Source of the DNA: Pseudovibrio brasiliensis
GTDB lineage: Bacteria > Pseudomonadota > Alphaproteobacteria > Rhizobiales > Stappiaceae
DNA: 64,000 bases
Direction: 5' to 3'
Assembly: GCF_018282095.1 (NCBI RefSeq)
Contig: NZ_CP074126.1
Location: 3,390,341 to 3,454,340, forward strand
Position numbers and translations under genes: made by a program. Position 1 is the first letter of the stretch. Every line of letters starts with the position of its first letter. Shown piece after piece: positions 55,862-64,000 of this stretch. Under the pieces are notes generated by a model. It was not told the DNA's origin. It did not search any database and saw only the letters and a program-made list of their open reading frames with translations.

Positions 55862-55883
55862 AGGTGCCGGCCTCCCGGCACCT
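55862..55883 (+). terminator. Terminator-like hairpin after zwf
   Basis: AGGTGCCGG and CCGGCACCT form a 9-base GC-rich stem with the loop CCTC, ten bases after the zwf stop. The tail CTTC is only weakly T-rich, so read-through into edd is possible. Confidence 0.65.
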
Positions 55884-56091
55884 CTTCACCCAAGCAAGTA
55901 TTTCTCCCACTTGCGCCAATCCCCGAAACAATCAAAGTTGCCTATGGGCAGAGTTGTCAGAATAAAAATTAGGCTCAGAATTTAAATCGATTAAAACGGC
56001 TAAATACAGGGATTCTCCTCCTCCCAATCCCGCCAAGGGCCGTTCGGTTTGGCTGATGAAAAGTCAAAGAACAAAAGGCAGAGCACAAGAC

Positions 56092-57965
<1,874 letters not shown>

Positions 57966-57966
<1 letters not shown>

Positions 57967-58607
57967 TGGCTCAGAATATCGAGCGTGTAGAAGCAATCAT
58001 GACCGCCGCCCCGGTGATCGCAGTTCTCATTGTGAATGACCCTAAAAAAGCAGTTCCAATGGCAGAAGCGCTCGTCCGTGGCGGTATTCCGGGCATTGAA
58101 ATCACGCTTCGCACTCCAAACGCACTGGACTGCATCAAAGCAGTGGCTGACAATGTGGAAGGCGCACTGGTTGGTGCAGGCACTGTCCTCAATCATCAGC
58201 AGTACGAAGCCTCAGTCAAAGCAGGCTCAACCTTTGTTGTTTCACCGGGTGCAACAGACAACCTGATCGCAGCAGCAGAAGACTTCCCACAAGCACCTCT
58301 GCTGCCAGGCGCAGGAACAGCTTCCGAAGTGATGAAGCTTCTGGAAGCTGGCTATGAGCGCCTCAAGTTCTTCCCGGCAGTACCAGCTGGCGGCACTCCC
58401 ATGTTGAAAGGTCTGTCTTCTCCACTGGCGGCGGCTAAATTCTGCCCAACTGGTGGTATCAACCTTGGCAATGCACGTGACTTCCTCGCTCTGCCAAACG
58501 TACTTTGTGTTGGTGGCTCCTGGATCGCAGACGCAAAAGCAATTGAATCTGAAGACTGGGCCGGCATTGAAAAGCGGGCATGCGAAGCTGCTGCATTGAC
58601 TGTTTGA
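57966..58607 (+). CDS. eda: KDPG aldolase
   Basis: Eda cleaves KDPG to pyruvate and glyceraldehyde-3-phosphate. The 213-residue TIM-barrel protein has the Schiff-base Lys134 in RLKFFPAVPAGG, Glu45 in GIEITLRT and the phosphate-binding GGINLGN. Translationally coupled to edd. Confidence 0.95.
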
Positions 58608-58732
58608 TCGCGAACCATCACGATTGATTGCATTGAATATCTTACCCGGGGTCTTACATCAAAGACCTGCCGACATTCTCGATAAGCAGACACCGGCTAT
58701 CGGGTAAGAGTACGCATAAAAACAAAGCTTTG

Positions 58733-58772
58733 AAGCAGTTTGCACGCCTCACGAAGCGCGCAGGCTGCTTTT
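58733..58772 (+). terminator. Terminator-like hairpin after eda
   Basis: AAGCAGTTTGC-A-CGC pairs with GCG-C-GCAGGCTGCTT (two G-U pairs, one mismatch) around CTCACGAA, followed by TT. It lies between eda and pgi; the T-run is short. Confidence 0.6.
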
Positions 58773-58840
58773 AAGTAAATTGGCAAGGCGCGATACTCGC
58801 TGCCAGCCAGAAGCTATTACAAGAATAAATGGAGGCTTTG

Positions 58841-60484
58841 ATGCCGACCGCAAATCCAAAAGATATCTTTAAGCGCCTTGAAGAGCACGCTCAGGCCATT
58901 CATTCCACCAAGATTACTGATCTCTTCGCTGCAGATCCTTCTCGTTTCGACAAGTTCTCCCGCTCTGCTGATGACCTGCTCTACGATTTCTCCAAGAACA
59001 AACTGACCGAAGAAACCCTTGAGCTCCTGCTTGAACTCGCACGCGCTGCCAACGTTGAAGCAAAGCGCGATGCCATGTTCGCAGGTGAGCACATCAACAC
59101 CACTGAAGACCGCGCTGTTCTGCACATCGCTCTGCGCAATCAGTCCGAGAACCCTGTTCTGGTCGACAGCAAAGACGTCATGCCAGACATCAACGAAGTG
59201 CTCGTCAACATGGGCGACTTCGCGGAAGGCATTCGCTCTGGCGAAATCACCAGCCATTCCGGCGAGAAGTTCACCGATGTGGTCAACATCGGCATCGGTG
59301 GTTCCGACCTCGGCCCTGTCATGACCACCCTGGCTCTGGCTCCTTACCACGACGGCCCAAACCTGCATTACGTCTCCAACGTCGATGGCGCTCACATCGC
59401 TGACACACTGGCAAAGCTGAACCCGACAACCACGCTGTTCATCATCGCCAGCAAGACCTTCACCACGATTGAGACCATGACCAACGCGGCAACAGCACGC
59501 AAATGGATCGCAAAGCACTGCGGTGAAGAAGCAGTTGGCGCCCACTTTGCAGCTGTCTCCACCGCTCTGGACAAAGTCGCAGCCTTTGGTATCTCCGAAG
59601 AGCGCGTCTTCGGGTTCTGGGACTGGGTTGGCGGTCGCTACTCCATCTGGTCAGCCATCGGTCTGCCACTCATGATTGCCATTGGTCCGGATGCATTCTC
59701 CGATTTCCTCGGTGGTGCGCATGCCATGGACAATCACTTCCGCACCGCGCCGATCGAAGACAACATCCCGTTCCTGATGGGCCTTGTCGGTGTCTGGCAT
59801 CGCAACGTGCTGGGTTACGACACCCGCGCTGTGCTGCCTTACGATCAGCGCCTCTCCCGCTTCCCTGCCTACCTCCAGCAGCTGGATATGGAATCCAACG
59901 GCAAGAGCGTGACCAAAGATGGCACCGCAGTTGAAACCGAGACCGGTCCAATCGTCTGGGGCGAGCCCGGCACCAACGGTCAGCATGCGTTTTACCAATT
60001 GATCCACCAGGGCACGAGCATCATCCCTTGCGAGTTCCTCGTTGCTGCCAACAGCCACGAAGACGACCTACAGAACCACCACAACCTCCTGCTTGCCAAC
60101 TGCCTTGCCCAGAGTGAAGCCCTGCTCCGCGGTCGCTCATTGGAAGAGGTTGAAGACAAGTTTCGTAAAGATGGCAAGTCTGAAGAAGAGATTGCCAAAC
60201 TAGCTCCACAAAAGGTGTTCCCGGGTAACCGGCCTTCAACCACCCTCATCTATGATCGTCTCGATCCATTCACACTGGGTAGATTGATCGCGTCCTATGA
60301 GCATCGCGTCTTTGTTGAAGGCGCAATATGGAACATCAACTCCTACGACCAGTGGGGTGTTGAACTAGGAAAAGAACTCGCGACTCAACTTTTACCAATG
60401 GTTGAAGGCAGTCAATCCGCAGCGAACAAGGACAGTTCGACCCAAGGTTTGTTGAAATACTTAAAGAAGGCACGGAACCTCTAA
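58841..60484 (+). CDS. pgi: Glucose-6-phosphate isomerase
   Basis: Pgi interconverts fructose-6-phosphate and glucose-6-phosphate; in an Entner-Doudoroff organism it chiefly returns fructose-6-phosphate to Zwf. The 547-residue product has the PGI signatures [33 protein letters not shown] and [15 protein letters not shown]. The ATG at 58841 follows TGGAGG; the ATG at 58829 lies upstream of that site. The gene is 233 bases after eda, with a hairpin between. Confidence 0.95.
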   Translation: MPTANPKDIFKRLEEHAQAIHSTKITDLFAADPSRFDKFSRSADDLLYDFSKNKLTEETLELLLELARAANVEAKRDAMFAGEHINTTEDRAVLHIALRNQSENPVLVDSKDVMPDINEVLVNMGDFAEGIRSGEITSHSGEKFTDVVNIGIGGSDLGPVMTTLALAPYHDGPNLHYVSNVDGAHIADTLAKLNPTTTLFIIASKTFTTIETMTNAATARKWIAKHCGEEAVGAHFAAVSTALDKVAAFGISEERVFGFWDWVGGRYSIWSAIGLPLMIAIGPDAFSDFLGGAHAMDNHFRTAPIEDNIPFLMGLVGVWHRNVLGYDTRAVLPYDQRLSRFPAYLQQLDMESNGKSVTKDGTAVETETGPIVWGEPGTNGQHAFYQLIHQGTSIIPCEFLVAANSHEDDLQNHHNLLLANCLAQSEALLRGRSLEEVEDKFRKDGKSEEEIAKLAPQKVFPGNRPSTTLIYDRLDPFTLGRLIASYEHRVFVEGAIWNINSYDQWGVELGKELATQLLPMVEGSQSAANKDSSTQGLLKYLKKARNL

Positions 60485-60599
60485 TTTTTAACAAACTTTA
60501 ACCATGTTCTTTTTGTTAGCTCGTTTTCACAAAACACGAGCTGCCAGGAGGTATCGGGGTCCGGTCAAATTGGGATTGGCAGCAAAAGGAGACTGGAAA

Positions 60600-60875
60600 A
60601 TGAAGAAACTTGCTCTCGTGAGCGTAAGTGTAGGTCTACTGGCTCTGGCTGGCTGTAACTCAACTTCAAGCACAGACCGTACGCTCGTAGGCGGTGGCCT
60701 TGGTGCCGCAACAGGCGCAGCTATCGGTGCTGCCACAGGCGGTGGTGTAGGAGATGCTCTCGCAGGCGCTGCAATCGGCGGCGTTGCTGGCGGCATCATC
60801 GGTAACGTCACCACACCGAAGAACTGTACAGCTTACGATCAGTATGGCCGTCCATACCGCGTGAAGTGCCCATAA
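60600..60875 (+). CDS. Glycine-zipper lipoprotein, paralog 1
   Basis: A 91-residue predicted lipoprotein: signal peptide to lipobox LAGC (Cys19), then glycine-zipper repeats GGGLGAATGAAIGAATG and AGAAIGGVAGGIIGN typical of outer-membrane-anchored small proteins (SlyB/OsmB-like), and a tail with two cysteines (NCTAYDQYGRPYRVKC). AAAAGGAG lies nine bases before the ATG. A close paralog is at 62219-62494. Role in envelope stability is inferred from the family only. Confidence 0.85.
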   Translation: MKKLALVSVSVGLLALAGCNSTSSTDRTLVGGGLGAATGAAIGAATGGGVGDALAGAAIGGVAGGIIGNVTTPKNCTAYDQYGRPYRVKCP

Positions 60876-60940
60876 GCCTCGCAAAAAGATTTGGTTCTAC
60901 CATTCCAAAGGCCCTGCACCCACAGGGCCTTATACATTGA

Positions 60941-60979
60941 GAGGCTGGAGCATCCTGTATGATGTTCCAGCCTCTTTTT
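60941..60979 (+). terminator. Strong terminator after paralog 1
   Basis: GAGGCTGGA-G-CATC and GATG-T-TCCAGCCTC form a long stem with loop CTGTAT and a following TTTTT. A smaller hairpin (AAGGCCCTG/CAGGGCCTT, 60908-60931) lies just before it. Confidence 0.9.
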
Positions 60980-60984
60980 CATTG

Positions 60985-62074
<1,090 letters not shown>

Positions 62075-62218
62075 CGATTAACACCGTTGCTTTTTTGCTG
62101 CATACCTACAAGTTGCAACAGACAGAAAGCCTCTGCTTAACCACGCTCCCATCTCATCAGCTGCATTCATTCATCCGCAACAGGTCCGGTACTACCGTGG
62201 GTTTCAAACAATCAGACC

Positions 62219-62494
62219 ATGGGTAGAGCCGTGAGAAAAACAATAATAATAACAGCCACCCTGCTCACACTCGGTGCTTGCAGTGAGTACAACAGGACAG
62301 ACCGCGCCCTTGTCGGCGGTGGTCTGGGCGCCGCAACAGGTGCTGCAATCGGTGCCGCAACAGGTGATGTTGGAGCCGCGTTTGCAGGCGCAGGCATTGG
62401 TGCACTGGCAGGCGGTTTGATCGGTGTAGCAACCACTCCGCGCCGCTGTGTTGGGTACGACGCACATGGTCGACCGTACTATTATCGCTGCTGA
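62219..62494 (+). CDS. Glycine-zipper lipoprotein, paralog 2
   Basis: A 91-residue protein like the one at 60600-60875: lipobox LGAC, then GGGLGAATGAAIGAATG, a second zipper AGAGIGALAGGLIG and tail GYDAHGRPYYYRC. Identity to the paralog is highest across the first zipper. The start could be ATG 62219 or GTG 62231; neither has a clear ribosome binding site. Its promoter must lie within about 110 bases of the IS110 right end, so the insertion may affect its expression. Confidence 0.8.
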   Translation: MGRAVRKTIIITATLLTLGACSEYNRTDRALVGGGLGAATGAAIGAATGDVGAAFAGAGIGALAGGLIGVATTPRRCVGYDAHGRPYYYRC

Positions 62495-62515
62495 TACGCC
62501 CGCAGCCAGCCTGGC

Positions 62516-62935
62516 TCAGTCAGGCAGGTCGAGCGGGGTAAAAACGACACTCTCACAGGATCGGTCTGCTGGTCCGTGCCAGACCGCCTCAATGTTGTTG
62601 CCATCAGGATCAAGAACAAAAGCTGCATAATATCCCGGATGATAGGAACGCGGGCCTGGTGCGCCGTTGTCATGGCCCCCATTATCCAGAGCAGCTTGAT
62701 AAAACGCACGCACTTCATCTTCTGAGTTGGCCATGAATGCCAAATGAACTCTGGTAACATTGTCATCTGTTGCAGGCGTGACAAACAGCTCGTCAAAGAT
62801 GAAGAACTCATCAGTTTCATGGGTGAGTGATCTTCCAAGAGTGGCTAAACTCTTCTTGTAAAACTTGGAACTCTTCTGCAGATCTCGTACCACCAATTGT
62901 ACGTGATCAATCAGACGTCCTTTGTGTATTTCCAT
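62516..62935 (-). CDS. VOC-family (glyoxalase-like) protein
   Basis: A 139-residue vicinal oxygen chelate protein: HVQLVVRDLQKSSKFYKKSL at the start (metal-ligand His11) and YYAAFVLDPDGNNIEAVWHG near the end (metal-ligand Glu). GGGAGGGG lies before the ATG. Single module, so it would act as a dimer; activity cannot be predicted. It follows the oxygenase-like gene by 39 bases, probably one operon. Confidence 0.85.
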   Translation of the reverse strand: MEIHKGRLIDHVQLVVRDLQKSSKFYKKSLATLGRSLTHETDEFFIFDELFVTPATDDNVTRVHLAFMANSEDEVRAFYQAALDNGGHDNGAPGPRSYHPGYYAAFVLDPDGNNIEAVWHGPADRSCESVVFTPLDLPD

Positions 62936-62974
62936 TTAGCCCCTCCCTCAGCCTTTTGCAGGTCACCGACAGAC

Positions 62975-63922
62975 CTAAAGATCAGACATAAAATCCGGTG
63001 CAGCCATATCCAGTTTGAAGCTGCGCGGGCTCTTGGCGCTTGAAGCCTGCCGCACCATCTTCTTGTAGACCATCTTGTGCGCAGCCGCCAAAGCCATCTT
63101 GGCGTACTTCATAGCCCCAAGGCTGTGCCGACTACCGGAAATCCCAGCAGCCCTCAGCAAGCCATTGGCGTAGACGATCGCATAAAAGTCCCGGATCTCC
63201 TTGGTGAAGTGCTCCGTCGTCACCGAGATGTTCACCTCATCATGGTTCTCCACCCGGTGGGGATTGTTGAGCGGCCAATGCGCCATCTCGCCGGGGCTCA
63301 GCGTCACCTTTGTTGCGAACTCATCATACCAGGGCTCAAAACGGATCTCTTCTTCAGTCGTTCCAAGGAAGATCCCTTCCAGCTGCTCATCAGAAAGAAA
63401 TGGGTCAGTGTTCTCATAGATGTAAACGTCCTTATGGCCCTTCACTTGCCAAAGAGACTGACCGGGTACATCAGCATGATAATACACCTGAGCACCGGGG
63501 GAAGAGATTAGCATCCCTGTCTTGTGCTTGAAGGTTTCAAAACCCGGTACCTTCACCTCAAGCTCATCAAAAATTTTCGACGTAATCTGCCGGAAGCCTT
63601 CATCCCATTCCTGCAATGCACGCAGGGAAAGCCAAAAGCGTCCCTCTTCGACAGCACGAAGCACATCCTCACCTTTGGCACCTTCAATGCTGCCCTGAAG
63701 CCATTGCGACTTCTTGGTGCCAATCGCACCGGGACGCACGAAGTCATAATGTTCAGAGGGGGTTGCCTCAATCAAACGCGCCAGATTTTCTGGCAAAAAG
63801 ACCGGCAGTTCGTGCAAACGGTTTTTCAGCAGCAGCGTATGCTTGCCGAACACCTCTTTGTAGTGCTCTTTCCATTCAACAATCAAATCATGCTGAAGAA
63901 CCAATTCCAAATCATGATACAT
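62975..63922 (-). CDS. Cupin/JmjC-like, possible 2-oxoglutarate Fe(II) dioxygenase
   Basis: A 315-residue protein I place in the JmjC/cupin-like group. An iron-binding facial triad is suggested by YYHADVPGQS (H-x-D near residue 150) and the distal histidine in MAHWPLNNPHRVEN (near 214-226); the preceding W-Q-V-K-G-H-K-D segment is typical of these barrels. The C-terminal 80 residues are basic and helical. The ATG at 63922 is preferred to a TTG at 63934. Substrate unknown. The last 66 bases of the window hold no further gene. Confidence 0.65.
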   Translation of the reverse strand: MYHDLELVLQHDLIVEWKEHYKEVFGKHTLLLKNRLHELPVFLPENLARLIEATPSEHYDFVRPGAIGTKKSQWLQGSIEGAKGEDVLRAVEEGRFWLSLRALQEWDEGFRQITSKIFDELEVKVPGFETFKHKTGMLISSPGAQVYYHADVPGQSLWQVKGHKDVYIYENTDPFLSDEQLEGIFLGTTEEEIRFEPWYDEFATKVTLSPGEMAHWPLNNPHRVENHDEVNISVTTEHFTKEIRDFYAIVYANGLLRAAGISGSRHSLGAMKYAKMALAAAHKMVYKKMVRQASSAKSPRSFKLDMAAPDFMSDL

Positions 63923-64000
63923 GACGCCGCCCAACCCGAAAAATACTAGTAAATTTTGACCAGTATATCGAAGTCAGCCCTGCAAACTCATTAACACCGC

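Noticed and set aside
58641-58708. CTTACCCG and CGGGTAAG inverted pair after eda
   Set aside because: The arms are only eight bases and over 50 bases apart; likely chance.

Overview
The window looks like chromosomal DNA of a marine alphaproteobacterium of the Hyphomicrobiales, probably close to Pseudovibrio or another Stappiaceae. This is inference from gene content: FlbT/FlaF flagellar regulators, CtrA-type TTAA-N7-TTAA boxes, an enormous apolipoprotein-like polar-growth protein, an Entner-Doudoroff glucose route, DgcN/DgcA D-glutamate genes and a TRAP-type binding protein. Most of the window is intact, tightly packed housekeeping or accessory metabolism. The only mobile element I see is one IS110-family copy near 61-62 kb. 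I see no rRNA, tRNA, CRISPR array or prophage.

Layout. 0.2-6.2 kb holds flagellar genes: flbT-flaF on the plus strand, facing flgE-flgK-flgL on the minus strand, with a shared bidirectional terminator. 6.5-13.4 kb is a plus-strand run: MoxR ATPase, a secreted protein, a SixA-like phosphatase, the YcjX/YcjF pair, a GrpB-family protein and the VWA partner of MoxR. 13.7-19 kb carries a large secreted cysteine-rich protein, a divergent AraC regulator/MFS transporter pair, a 2Fe-2S ferredoxin, an Hpt-domain protein and a small conserved protein. 19.4-26.5 kb is one giant gene (2378 codons) whose product has two membrane helices followed by 140 consecutive 11-residue repeats. It resembles the growth pole ring (GPR/RgsE) proteins and has a CtrA-like box upstream. 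26.8-28.1 kb holds a carnitine/3-hydroxyacyl-CoA dehydrogenase-like gene and a cupin. 28.1-32.8 kb is a complete Mla-type (MCE) lipid transporter operon, divergent from dgcN-dgcA (32.9-34.9 kb). 35-40.5 kb contains an MFS transporter, a CheZ-like phosphatase, a threonine dehydratase-like enzyme and a glycosyltransferase/LpxH-like phosphoesterase pair. 40.8-42.9 kb has an SDR with an atypical active site and a FadL porin.

43.2-46 kb is a TPP-riboswitch operon, thiM-thiD followed by an orphan Tat-exported TRAP binding protein. 46.2-54 kb holds a stand-alone Lrp ligand-binding domain, an orphan molybdenum hydroxylase large subunit, a DMT transporter, a fatty acyl-CoA ligase and adenine deaminase. 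54.4-60.5 kb is the sugar catabolic set zwf, edd-eda, pgi, with no pgl. 60.6-62.5 kb has two paralogous glycine-zipper lipoproteins with the IS110 element between them. The window closes with a VOC protein and a JmjC/cupin-like oxygenase candidate on the minus strand.

How it fits together: FlbT/FlaF set flagellin output for the filament joined by FlgE/FlgK/FlgL. Zwf, Edd and Eda carry glucose-6-phosphate to pyruvate and glyceraldehyde-3-phosphate, and Pgi links fructose-6-phosphate into that route. ThiM/ThiD salvage thiamine precursors under TPP control. The MCE operon and FadL/FadD deal with lipids at the envelope. The most unusual points are the phase-perfect hendecad repeat of the giant protein with its cell-cycle-type promoter, the riboswitch-linked TRAP binding protein, and the IS110 copy lodged between two paralogs.
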